Position numbers and translations under genes: made by a program. Below are positions 1-7,809 of a stretch of DNA of 12,667 bases, piece by piece. The DNA comes from Amoeboradix gromovi (taxonomy: Eukaryota; Sanchytriomycota; Sanchytriomycetes; Sanchytriales; Sanchytriaceae). Under the pieces are notes generated by a model that saw nothing but the letters and a program-made list of their open reading frames with translations, made no database searches and was not told where the DNA came from. The stretch lies in NCBI GenBank assembly GCA_018985225.1, contig JADGIF010000254.1, positions 1 to 12,667 of the forward strand, read 5' to 3'. Within the stretch, counting starts at the first letter, position 1, and each line of letters opens with the position of its first letter.

Positions 1-173
1 GCTCTCTTTTCATGCTTTGTAAGTGGCAATCCTCTTCTTTCAACTCTGATTGAATTGTATTTGAAATCATAAAGTCAATAGTTACCGTACAAATCTAAAA
101 TAAAGACTGGATGAAAGGGCAAAAGAATAGTTGTACAGAATATTTATTTTTGAAATTTGGATACAAATTGTCT

Positions 174-206
174 AGTCTAGTTTTTACAGAGCATGTCCCA
201 TTTGTT
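174..206 (+). repeat. dispersed 33-nt repeat, copy A
   Basis: Begins AGTCTAGTTTTTA and ends ATGTCCCATTTGTT. It aligns without gaps to copy C at 27 of 33 positions and to copy B at 23 of 33. Confidence 0.5.
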
Positions 207-643
207 TACTCCTCCCCGTTAAGTGTCCTCATTACGAGAGATCGTGAATTTTGAAAGTAAGATTGACAACGCCAGTCACTTCATTACAATACTTGCTCAT
301 ACTTCCACTAGCCTGAGGCGAAATTGAATAAGGATGCATATTCTTTAGGTACATTCGCTATCCATTTCCAAACGACATTTGGTAAGTGTATTCCTCTTTA
401 GGCTAGTTTTGCTTAACGTTCGAAACCTTTTAAATACTTGACTAATAAAGCCTTCATTGACATCACCAATATCTTCGCCTTTCATTGCACTTGAAGCCCT
501 TCTTTATACCTGATTCTGAGCACGATTTTTATGTAGTTATACTGATCTAGGAAGAGAGAATACTGGAGCAGTATAGCTCATTTAATCAGGACAAATTGTC
601 GAATCGATTGATGAAAGTTAGAAATGATAATAAAGCTATTTAC

Positions 644-649
644 TTTATT
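644..649 (-). promoter_or_regulatory. poly(A) signal AATAAA of glycogenin
   Basis: A canonical AATAAA on the minus strand lies 17 nt past the glycogenin stop codon, implying a short 3' UTR. Confidence 0.5.
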
Positions 650-666
650 TGCGATTAAATCAATGG

Positions 667-1785
667 CTATTTCCTCTTGCTGAATACACTTTCTCTAGAT
701 AGCGCCATGTAGTCTTCTGTCACCTGGTCTTCATCTAACTCCGCATCTTTGTTATTTCGAATTGTTAAGTCTTTCAGACTGTTCTTTTCAAAAAACGATG
801 GTTCTTTCTTTGTACCTTGAATTCCGCTCAACTCGGTATCATTCCAATCGCATCTGTATGTAGCGAAGTCTCTCATGTTCTCTTTATTTATACTCTGTTG
901 TCTCTTATCATTTTTGGGGTTAAATTGATGGTAAGGGTTATACGGAATTGACTGGTTATTATCCACTACAAACTCTTGGTTGTTAATTATCATGGTATTT
1001 AATACTCTAGGCTCTTCGCTGTCATAAAAACTAGAAATTGCGGCCTTTTCAATTTTTTCAATCTTTGCACTTGAGCCTGATATCTCACTTAGTCTAGAAA
1101 CATCCCACCAGATTTGCAACAAATCATTTATTACAGAATTGCTTGAGTGCGAATGATTCCAAGGCTTCGAAGCTCCAAAATAATGCAAGACCTTGACATC
1201 GTCCTTAAATCTCAAATAAGCGGGTTTGTAGCTATATACAGGCTCCACAGAGATTGTCACATTATAAATAAATGGCAATCTATTCCATTTTGGGAAATAA
1301 TCGTTAAGCAAACCCTGATCTGCACCGTCGAAGCTTCCAAATTCAACTGCCTGAAACCGCAATTGCTCAAATGTGGCATAATTTGGTTTTAACACCAACA
1401 GCCCTGAATTAAAGCAGTCCGGCCACCCTACGTCTGATACAGCACTTAGTTCATCATTTTTAAACAGTTCATCAATGTTTTTCAAGATTATCATATCAGA
1501 GTCTAAGTAAACCACTTTGGAGTAGTTTAAAGTCCAGGCATAAAATTTGGTGAATGTAGATTCTAAAGGACGATCAATCAGATTGATTCTATTATCTCTA
1601 CTGTAAATTGGTTCAACCGGCACAATTATGTTAAAATATGGCACAAGTGGCTGATAGTTCATGTTTCGATTCACAATGGCGACTAATGGAATTTGGGAGA
1701 ACCTTTTTAAGCTTTTTGCTAATGTTTGAGCTGCAATTATATAATCCTCAGTTGTTACGATAGTACAATATGCATGAGAAGACAT
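667..1785 (-). CDS. GYG: glycogenin (GT8 self-glucosylating primer of glycogen)
   Basis: Glycogenin is a cytosolic GT8 enzyme that moves glucose from UDP-glucose onto its own tyrosine and so primes glycogen synthesis. The 372-aa product has the GT8 fold across residues 1-215: the metal-binding DSD (95-97), the DVGWPDCFNSG block (118-128), FDGADQG (152-158), a YSYKPA segment (184-189) matching the region of the autoglucosylated tyrosine, and HYFGASKPW (201-209). The last residues, DYM...SVFSKRK, resemble the C-terminal motif with which animal glycogenin binds glycogen synthase. I place the start at the ATG of MSSHAY. The frame extends two codons further to a TTG, which is unlikely in a eukaryote. 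The stop is TAG, with AATAAA about 20 nt downstream. No intron is needed. The family assignment is firm; the binding-tail reading is inference. Confidence 0.93.
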   Translation of the reverse strand: MSSHAYCTIVTTEDYIIAAQTLAKSLKRFSQIPLVAIVNRNMNYQPLVPYFNIIVPVEPIYSRDNRINLIDRPLESTFTKFYAWTLNYSKVVYLDSDMIILKNIDELFKNDELSAVSDVGWPDCFNSGLLVLKPNYATFEQLRFQAVEFGSFDGADQGLLNDYFPKWNRLPFIYNVTISVEPVYSYKPAYLRFKDDVKVLHYFGASKPWNHSHSSNSVINDLLQIWWDVSRLSEISGSSAKIEKIEKAAISSFYDSEEPRVLNTMIINNQEFVVDNNQSIPYNPYHQFNPKNDKRQQSINKENMRDFATYRCDWNDTELSGIQGTKKEPSFFEKNSLKDLTIRNNKDAELDEDQVTEDYMALSRESVFSKRK

Positions 1786-1934
1786 TTTCAAACGTTGGGG
1801 CAGTTTTCAAGCGGTTTATGAATTATCACGCCACCAAAAATTCAAGCATTTTAAGATACAATGAATTTTTAACAGAAGTTTTGTTATTTTAAGTATTTAG
1901 CAACTAAAATACATCTAAGCTTGTCAAGAAACGC

Positions 1935-3125
1935 ATGGGGCCATCTCTAAAGAACAGACGAATCTCTAGAGCCATGGCAAGTTCTTTTGCTCACGGTAAA
2001 AGGAAAATGAGCAAATTTAAAAGCGAACTCGCAGTATTTAATTCTTTAAGTAAACCAGTGCAAGACATCAACAATACAAATAATAATTCCCTAGACAGAT
2101 GGAAAGAGGAAGTAGACGACCCTCTGGACAATTTTACTGAAAAGCTAACTGGGTTTACCTACTACATGGATGAGAATAACTTTTTCTTTGTTTTTCTACC
2201 GCACAAGACTCACAAAGACGACATAATGGTATTCAAGATTTACAAGAACCAAATATTTGTTGCACAAATGAACATAGCTTTTATAGACCGATGGAAATCA
2301 GAAAATAAGAAAAAAATTGCAAATAGATCGTCAAGCTTCAACGAATCACAATATTCAAAAAACAATGCTATTCGAAGAAGGTCTCAAAGCTTGACAATAA
2401 ACAGAGAGGAATCGAGGAATATCAAAGATCTATTTTATTCTTTAAAATTTGATAGAGTTGGTCTTGTCAAGTTTTGTAAAATAATCGATATGACTCAAGA
2501 AAACGACAGCCTTGTCTCCTTTTTGCTAACAAACAAGAACTACATATTTTATTTGCAAGCCTTGAATTCTGTATCAAAACGGAAGTTTACAAATTTGATT
2601 TATTACCACTGCGATCTGCAAATAACCAAGATCAGCAGTTTTGTGGGTGATCCCCACCTCAATCAGGGTAATTCTATATCAAAAGTCGTCGAAAAGCACA
2701 AGGAAAACATAAAAAAAACAGTTCAAGTAAAAAACAGACTCGGGGTGTCGATTGAAGGCCATACTAGTGAAATATCTAGGTTAAACGCAAGCATGAATAA
2801 ATATCTAAAATATGAGGTGTATCTAAGCAATCAAGCAATTGAAGCGGTTGGCAGCCTAAAGAAAGACTTCACGACATTGTCAATAAATAATGAGAAAACA
2901 ATTCAACATCTAAGGGTGCAATTAGATAACGTCGATGTTTTTATTGCAAAAACAAGAAATGATGTGGATTCAAAGATGAAAGATGCTTTATCCAAGCTGT
3001 CAGGCTTCAGGTCACATCTAAAAGCAGTGAATGAAAAACAGGACAAGTACAGGAGGCGCGCAATGTTGGTGTCTTTTTTGATAGGAATTACAACTTGCTT
3101 CCTATCAATCATATGGTTTAAGTAA
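1935..3125 (+). CDS. hypothetical coiled-coil protein with C-terminal membrane anchor
   Basis: I do not recognise this 396-aa protein. It has a basic N-terminus (residues 1-30). Residues 70-115 and 165-235 look like a beta-rich globular region (FFFVFLPH, DIMVFKIY, IFYLQAL). They are split by a basic, serine-rich linker (120-160, including RRRSQSL). Residues 250-370 are charged and heptad-like, probably a coiled coil. A basic KYRRR stretch is followed by one hydrophobic segment (about 376-394) that ends at WFK, typical of a tail-anchored protein with its bulk in the cytosol or nucleoplasm. ATG codons at residues 14 and 25 are alternative starts. It is divergent from glycogenin across 149 bp and converges with the RNase H2C-like gene, 7 bp away. 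Coding status is well supported by length; function is unknown. Confidence 0.85.
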   Translation: MGPSLKNRRISRAMASSFAHGKRKMSKFKSELAVFNSLSKPVQDINNTNNNSLDRWKEEVDDPLDNFTEKLTGFTYYMDENNFFFVFLPHKTHKDDIMVFKIYKNQIFVAQMNIAFIDRWKSENKKKIANRSSSFNESQYSKNNAIRRRSQSLTINREESRNIKDLFYSLKFDRVGLVKFCKIIDMTQENDSLVSFLLTNKNYIFYLQALNSVSKRKFTNLIYYHCDLQITKISSFVGDPHLNQGNSISKVVEKHKENIKKTVQVKNRLGVSIEGHTSEISRLNASMNKYLKYEVYLSNQAIEAVGSLKKDFTTLSINNEKTIQHLRVQLDNVDVFIAKTRNDVDSKMKDALSKLSGFRSHLKAVNEKQDKYRRRAMLVSFLIGITTCFLSIIWFK

Positions 3126-3131
3126 ATGGAT

Positions 3132-3137
3132 TTTATT
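3132..3137 (-). promoter_or_regulatory. AATAAA overlapping the RNase H2C-like stop codon
   Basis: On the minus strand the TAA stop (3133-3135) is the inner part of AATAAA. The transcript would then be cleaved inside, or opposite, the 3' end of the convergent coiled-coil gene. Confidence 0.5.
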
Positions 3138-3372
3138 GATTTAATTCTCTACATGCCTGTTTAAAAGTAATAATGTCTGGTATTATGTCCTTCGACAAAG
3201 CCGTGCTCCATTCGATCACCTTAAAATTATCAATCAGATATCGTTTCGAACGCATACGTCTGCCATGAACTAGCATTTCGTCATCTACATTCAAGTACTC
3301 TGAATTGTCCACACTGCCTTCATAATTGCAAGTAAAAGGAAAGACATGAATTTCTAAGTTATCGTTATCCAT
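3133..3372 (-). CDS. RNase H2 subunit C-like protein, very short
   Basis: RNase H2C is a non-catalytic subunit of the heterotrimer that removes ribonucleotides from nuclear DNA. This 79-aa product shows the family pattern: an IHVFPF strand, a YEG turn, a short acidic stretch, then the VHGRRM core matching the family's F/V-x-GR-x-L, and a C-terminal WSTALSKDIIPDIITF segment. It is about half the length of the human subunit and shorter than the yeast one; the variable middle insertion seems absent. The ATG is the first in frame. The TAA stop lies inside an AATAAA. The gene is convergent with the upstream coiled-coil gene and divergent from PTEN over 66 bp. The assignment rests on a weak, short pattern and could be wrong; a small unrelated protein is the alternative. 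Confidence 0.5.
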   Translation of the reverse strand: MDNDNLEIHVFPFTCNYEGSVDNSEYLNVDDEMLVHGRRMRSKRYLIDNFKVIEWSTALSKDIIPDIITFKQACRELNQ

Positions 3373-3438
3373 TACTGGGAGAAAAAAACGAATTCTTCAC
3401 AAAATTTCAAAGCCACTCTACGCGATTTATACTTTAAG
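3373..3438. promoter_or_regulatory. 66-bp divergent promoter region, RNase H2C-like / PTEN
   Basis: Only 66 bp separate the two start codons, so both 5' UTRs and both promoters must lie here or reach into the neighbouring gene. It holds an A-tract (AGAAAAAAACG) and a TTTATACTTTAAG run just before the PTEN ATG. I see no certain factor site. Confidence 0.45.
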
Positions 3439-4765
3439 ATGTTCAATCCCATAAGAAATAAAGTATCTAAAAAGAAGAAGAGATATGTGGACGAAAAGGA
3501 AGGATTTGATCTAGATTTGTCGTATATCACGGACTATATTGTAGCTATGGGTTATCCAAGTCCTAGCGACACGCTTGAAGGATTATACAGAAACCCAATG
3601 AGCGAAGTGCAAAGGTTTTTAGATACAAAGCACAAAGATCATTATAAAGTATATAATTTGTGCTCCGAAAGAAATTATGACTCCTCTAAATTTCAAGGAA
3701 GAGCTTGTCGTTATCCGTTTGATGATCACAATGCTCCTCCATTGGAAATGATTAAATTCTTCTGCGAAGATGTGAGTCAGTTTTTAAAGAAAGATAAAAA
3801 GAACATAGCGATTGTTCATTGTAAAGCCGGGAAAGGAAGAACAGGAACCATGATTGCATCTTATTTAATGCATTCCGGCTTAAAAAAAACTGCAAAAGAA
3901 GCTTTAGAGTACTATGCAAAGGCTAGAACATATAACGGGGAGGGCGTAACTATACCTAGTCAAATTAGGTATGTTTATTACTATGAAAAACTCCTTCAAA
4001 TGGGATTCAACTACATTCCTAGAAAAATTTATATTTCCCGAATTATTTTACACAATGTACCACATTCTATGGTTAGCACTCCATGTATTTTGAACTAATT
4101 TAGCAACCGTACTAAGCGTAGTATCTAAAAATATGAAAATTTATGAATCTAAAGAAAATGAGGATTGCAGAATCATTGTAGATAAAGGAAAAGACATAAT
4201 ATTCGTCTTGAACGAGCCATTGGTACTTGCAGGCGATGTTAAGTTTGAGTTTTCTGCAAAAGCGCTATCCAAGGGAAAATTTGCAACTTTCTGGATAAAC
4301 ACAACATTTACACCTGAGGAGGGCGTTTTGGCTTTAAATAAAGTAGAAATAGATAAGGCTTGCAAGGACACATCAAATAAAGAACTACCTGAAAAGTTTT
4401 GGATAGAAGTTCGTTATCACACTCACATTGACAAGTCTGTTCTTCCTAATGTTAACACTTCTAGAGTTATTAGACCAGTATCAGTGTTGGGACTCTCATC
4501 TCCGCTATCATCTGATGAAGAAATACCTTATAAAAATTCTGAAAGACGTCCAAGTAGAAGAGCTAGTACCAGCGATGTAGTGACCCCTAACTTATTGAAC
4601 ACTGAGGGAACTTATAATAAATCTGGCTTGACCAACTCAAGTCCTATCAATGAAGTAGATGAAGACATTAAAAGGTCTGATAGTTTACCCAACATTTTAA
4701 CTGGCTCCGACCAAAGACAAGACACGGAGGTTGTACGGTCGGACGAAGAGACAGATGAGGACTAA
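3439..4765 (+). CDS. PTEN: PTEN lipid phosphatase, two exons: join(3439..4084,4104..4765)
   Basis: PTEN removes the 3-phosphate of PI(3,4,5)P3 at the plasma membrane and opposes PI3-kinase. The 435-aa product (human 403) has the N-terminal basic PIP2-binding segment (NKVSKKKKRY, 7-16) and the EGFDLDLSYI block. YPFDDHN carries the general acid (Asp96). The P-loop HCKAGKGRTG (127-136) keeps Cys128, both lysines and Arg134, and the TI loop is VTIPSQIRYVYYY. The C2 domain keeps the basic membrane loop (KALSKGKFATFW, 268-279). A 19-nt intron falls in the first C2 strands; without splicing the protein ends at residue 219. The tail (about 333-435) is rich in Ser, Asp and Glu, probably phosphorylated, and ends DEETDED, so the PDZ ligand of human PTEN is absent. 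Tandem AATAAA follows the stop. Family certain. Confidence 0.95.
4085..4103 (+). other. 19-nt spliceosomal intron in PTEN
   Basis: The sequence is GTATTTTGAACTAATTTAG, phase 1 (splits a Ser codon). Reading through gives an in-frame TAA at 4096-4098. Removing it gives STPSTVLSVVSKNMKIYES, which aligns with the PTEN C2 strands that human PTEN has at this place. CTAAT may serve as the branch site only a few bases from the AG. Confidence 0.9.
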
Positions 4766-4766
4766 C

Positions 4767-4776
4767 AATAAATAAA
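4767..4776 (+). promoter_or_regulatory. overlapping AATAAA poly(A) signals of PTEN
   Basis: AATAAATAAA contains two overlapping hexamers starting one base after the PTEN stop, inside the 41-bp gap to the convergent proteasome gene. Confidence 0.55.
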
Positions 4777-4806
4777 TTTAATTTGAAGTATATTTACTTT
4801 TTCTAT

Positions 4807-5626
4807 TCATGAAATATCCATGGCCTCAGCGTTCTCGATTATTTCTTCTACAATAACATCGGTCTTTGTTGATAATACTTCTAAATTAATAAATATTACT
4901 AGAAATTGGTGTGCTGAACTTATAATTTCCAAACACCTTTGGCTTCGGGTTAGGGGTCTCATAATTTCTTAAGTACTCAGTCTCGTCCTTTTTAATAACA
5001 CAAATATCAACATTAGATCCGGATCCTAGATCGTTAAAAATACCAGCGGCAATGGCATCTCTAACCAATTTTATGGCTTCATTTTTAGATAAATTAGGCT
5101 TAAAATGAGATTCAAAGACAGACATAGCGGCCAATGAACCAGAACCCATAGTTACATATGGAAGCGTGTCTGTAGAGCCATGAGGATAAACGGTATATAA
5201 GTGGGGACCACTTACATCAAAGCCACCAACAACCAATGCGGCACCTACATGGCCTTGATATTTATAGAGATACTGCTTCAAGATAGTGAGAACTGTATTA
5301 ACTCGAGGTAATGAACTGGTTTCCATACTGTGCAATTCCAATTGATATCTAGCCATATTTGTGGTATAATCAGTGTCCGCAGCTGTACCAGCACCGCAAC
5401 AAAATATATTTGGAGCGATATAATGAATCTTTTGACAGTTTTTATCAGCAACAACTTGCCCGGCTGTAGCTCTTGTGTCTGCACCCAAAACAATTCCATC
5501 TTTAAAAACCATACCTACAATAGTAGTGCCAGTCTTGGTTGTCTTGACCTTGAAATTTTTAGTCTTGTCCTGTAGCAAGTGTTCATTTCTACCACACAAA
5601 GAAAAATCAAATCCAGAAGTAGACAT
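4807..5626 (-). CDS. PUP1: 20S proteasome subunit beta-2 (trypsin-like), two exons: complement(join(4807..4880,4900..5626))
   Basis: This is the catalytic beta-2 subunit (PUP1/PSMB7) of the 20S core, which cuts after basic residues. The 266-aa precursor has a 33-aa propeptide ending TKTG, then the mature N-terminus TTIVG with catalytic Thr34 (Thr1). Asp50 and Lys66 sit at mature positions 17 and 33, and Gly78 at 45, as in beta-2. [30 protein letters not shown] and [13 protein letters not shown] are family blocks. The mature length of 233 fits the family. Without splicing the protein ends in SSNIY and lacks the C-terminal arm. Removing a 19-nt intron gives KVLSTKTD...ENAEAMDIS, the long arm by which beta-2 embraces beta-3. 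The ATG of MSTSGFDF is chosen over a frame extension to TTG. The stop is TGA, and I see no canonical AATAAA after it. Confidence 0.96.
4881..4899 (-). other. 19-nt spliceosomal intron in proteasome beta-2
   Basis: The minus-strand sequence is GTAATATTTATTAATTTAG, phase 1. Retention gives an in-frame TAA. Removal restores the last 24 residues, which match the C-terminal arm of beta-2 including the final MDIS (human MDTS). Confidence 0.92.
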
Positions 5627-5671
5627 GTCGCAAAAAATATAGAGCAAGTCAATGATATCGAGAATGATTAA

Positions 5672-5677
5672 TTTATT
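5672..5677 (-). promoter_or_regulatory. AATAAA downstream of the 115-aa protein gene
   Basis: The minus-strand AATAAA lies 22 nt past the stop of the upstream gene (5700-6047) and within the 73-bp spacer before the proteasome start, so it probably ends that transcript. Confidence 0.45.
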
Positions 5678-5699
5678 ACTGAAGCCTCGCCTAACAACG

Positions 5700-6047
5700 C
5701 TATAAGTCCTTGATCATGTCTAAAGCTCTAAACGCATTCCTGTTGAAGTTTATCTGACTCTCTTCAGGATTCATAATAGATAAATCCTCGGAATTTAAAC
5801 AGTTCCAAGGTTTTCCCGCAAACTTATCAAGGCAAAAAGAATTCAATTCATTTTGAATTGCCTCTGTTACCATAGTAGTATCAAGTCTATTGTACGTGTT
5901 ATCTACATGCTCTGGGCCTGTAACAGTGATTGGTATATTCACTTTATTTGGATTTGATGATTGTAAGTTTTCATAGTCATCTTCCAGCACTGGAACCTTC
6001 AACTCAAAATTTAGTTGCTTCACAGGCGAGTATAGTTGATTGGACAT
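5700..6047 (-). CDS. hypothetical protein, 115 aa
   Basis: I do not recognise this protein. It starts [16 protein letters not shown] at the first in-frame ATG; the open frame runs ten codons further up to a TTG, which I discount. It is acidic, with no signal peptide, membrane segment or cysteine pattern. The middle ([20 protein letters not shown]) may be extended. The C-terminal half (about 65-115) could be helical and ends in [15 protein letters not shown]. It is on the same strand as the proteasome gene, 73 bp upstream of it, and divergent from tRNA-Lys. An additional upstream exon cannot be excluded, given how short introns are here. Coding status is likely from length and composition rather than homology. 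Confidence 0.6.
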   Translation of the reverse strand: MSNQLYSPVKQLNFELKVPVLEDDYENLQSSNPNKVNIPITVTGPEHVDNTYNRLDTTMVTEAIQNELNSFCLDKFAGKPWNCLNSEDLSIMNPEESQINFNRNAFRALDMIKDL

Positions 6048-6119
6048 AAAATTAGCCCCTTTGATATCAAGTAACAAACAAAAAATAGTTTATGAATGAT
6101 CTAAATATACGTTTACTAT

Positions 6120-6192
6120 GCCTGGTTAGCTCAGTTGGTAGAGCATCAGACTCTTAATCTGAGGGTCGCGGGTTCGAGCCCCGCATCGGGCT
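6120..6192 (+). tRNA. tRNA-Lys(CUU)
   Basis: A complete cloverleaf decoding AAG. The acceptor stem GCCTGGT (6120-6126) pairs with ATCGGGC (6185-6191) with two G-U pairs. The D stem is GCTC/GAGC. The anticodon stem TCAGA/TCTGA carries the loop CTCTTAA with anticodon CTT at 6153-6155. The T stem GCGGG/CCCGC carries TTCGAGC. There is no intron and CCA is not encoded. The discriminator is T. The internal A box (TAGCTCAGTTGG) and B box (GGTTCGAGCCC) are intact. Confidence 0.97.
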
Positions 6193-7809
6193 TAATTGTT
6201 TTACGTTTTCAATTTTTTATTGACATCCGCTGCGCAAAATCAAAATAGCTGATATTTCCAGAAGCTATTCATATTTCATGACTTATAAGTAGATGAAATT
6301 GTTATACTTCACTATTTGATGTCATTTGTTAACTGGCATTCTATGACTGTGATAATTTGGATCAATCCTTTTGTAGTTGCATGTGCGAATTGAGCGCTTA
6401 AACATCTTGCAACTAGACTTGTAAGTTTAAATTAGTCTAGGTTAATCTGGCTACTAAGTCGATATGAGTCAAGCGCAGTCTATTTAATAAATGGATTTTA
6501 TAAATTGAACCAAATTTGCTCATCTCTCTCCATCGTTCATTGTTCATTCGCGCGTATGTTCCTGTTCTGCCAAATTCTCTTTGAGTAGATTGTGTCTTGC
6601 CACAACGTATTTGTAAAGTGTTCTGCAACATCAATTTTGAAAGAACAGACTTTCACCCTTGACTGACCTAATACTGCAAGAAGAAGCTTGAAATTAGAGG
6701 GTTTGCTGGTTAAATTAGTACATTCGGACTAGATTAGTCTAATTTCACCAACCTCAAATTGCGGTTAGGGATTAGTCAGAACTTACATGTCTTGGAACAA
6801 TCCATCAATTATATTAAAGGATCCTTCGTTTTTTTCACAATGTATAATTTGTGAAGATTAGATCAACTCTATCGGAGGTATTTGGTTTTTAAATCGCAAT
6901 CAAATGAATTTACGCTTCTGAAATCAATTAACCATTACCTATTAAGCTTCGCAATTACATATATCTAGAAATTAAGTGCAGGGTTTGCAGATACAATACA
7001 TTTGATACAAACGCAACATGTAGTTGTGTGAAAACAATCAGGATTTAGAATTCAATTCACGTTAAGTTGTATACAATTACATTTTATTTATTATATTCAA
7101 TGCAAGTTGAATTAATGGTTATTAATCTGTTTTTTCCACAATGTTTTTCTATAATATGGTAAAATAAACCTATATCTCTCAATTTAGTGTGGTTCCTTAG
7201 AAGTAAATGATCCTTGAAGTATATTTGAGAGACAACCGTATGATGTGTCTTCGGCTCTTCGATCCCACTAGCGACTTTAGCTATTTTACCATTTCCGAGG
7301 CTTGTAGACAAGACTTTTGAGTTTTATCTGTGGCCATTAAATAAACTTTGTTCTATCTGAATTTTTTACCGAAGCAACCCAAGCATCTGTAGCTGTTTTT
7401 AAGTTACACAAATCTGGATTCTTTGAATGATCAATATGAAGTCATTAGCTAAATTCGACGCCAAAATTCTTATTTTTACGTCCAAAGGCCCTATCCGTTG
7501 CAGATACATAATCGAAAATACAATAAAAGCAAAAGTGTCGGGAAAATTAAAATTCCCATTAGAAGCGGTAGATAACGATGAATCCATTGAACCCAGGTAT
7601 CAGTAAAACTGCCATGATAAATAATGGTATGGTCTTTCTTCATGCTCTTTTTGGTATCATCCGATTGCCGATCTCCGATGTATGCTCTACTATGTTGACC
7701 ATCTATGCCACATTTCTTACAGTTATCATAACTAAGTTTAACAGATTGTGTAATATCCATATATACTTTGGTGATGATTCTTGTGTGGTGGTGCTCATTT
7801 TGTTATGAT
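6193..7809. other. gene-poor stretch with scattered degenerate open frames
   Basis: No intact gene can be supported. Open frames on the minus strand include complement(6437..6631) (starts MLQNTLQIRCGK), complement(7491..7760) (ATG start, NCKKCGIDG and a hydrophobic C-terminus LPLLMGILIFPTLLLLLYF), complement(7399..7587) and a frame ending IEYNK at 7084. None matches a family I know. Adjacent coding-like segments sit in different frames and are separated by stops, as expected of decayed sequence or chance in AT-rich DNA. The 7491-7760 frame is the best candidate for a small single-pass membrane protein, but I would not annotate it without transcript evidence. No tRNA B box other than that of tRNA-Lys is seen. 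Confidence 0.5.
6199..6202 (+). terminator. RNA polymerase III terminator of tRNA-Lys
   Basis: TTTT starts six bases after the discriminator base; a second run of six T lies about 10 bases further on. Confidence 0.7.

Larger units (their letters stand above)
1..666. other. gene-poor left flank
   Basis: I see no gene I can support here. The stretch contains copy A of a 33-nt dispersed repeat (174-206), the poly(A) signal of the glycogenin gene (644-649, minus strand) and short open stretches on the minus strand. The longest of these with an ATG is complement(345..485), 46 codons, beginning MKGEDIGDVNEGF. It has no recognisable family and in AT-rich DNA such a run can arise by chance. A GT-AG pair 20 nt apart at 382-401 (plus strand) mimics the intron class of this genome but joins no supported exons. 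Confidence 0.6.

Noticed and set aside
382-401. 20-nt GTAAGT...TTTAG segment as another ultra-short intron (plus strand)
   Set aside because: Joining the flanks gives no frame longer than about 25 codons and no family match; its base composition also differs from the four supported introns.
416-426. B-box-like GTTCGAAACC followed by TTTT, as a possible tRNA
   Set aside because: No T stem, no A box at the right distance and no acceptor stem can be formed.
1783-1791. Glycogenin frame extended to a TTG (two extra residues)
   Set aside because: A eukaryotic gene with an ATG two codons on, at a normal GT8 N-terminus, needs no TTG start. The same reasoning removes the TTG extensions of proteasome beta-2 (to 5647) and the 115-aa protein (to 6077), and the GTG at 8405.
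3439-4765. PTEN as two separate genes or a frameshifted pseudogene
   Set aside because: A 19-nt GT-AG segment exactly bridges the two frames, and the same kind of segment repairs three other genes at conserved positions.
5330-5575. Plus-strand open frame opposite the proteasome gene
   Set aside because: Antisense shadow of a firmly identified coding exon; the same holds for frames at 1147-1392, 2903-3112, 4141-4371, 8347-8625, 10247-10576, 10761-10958 and 11129-11380.
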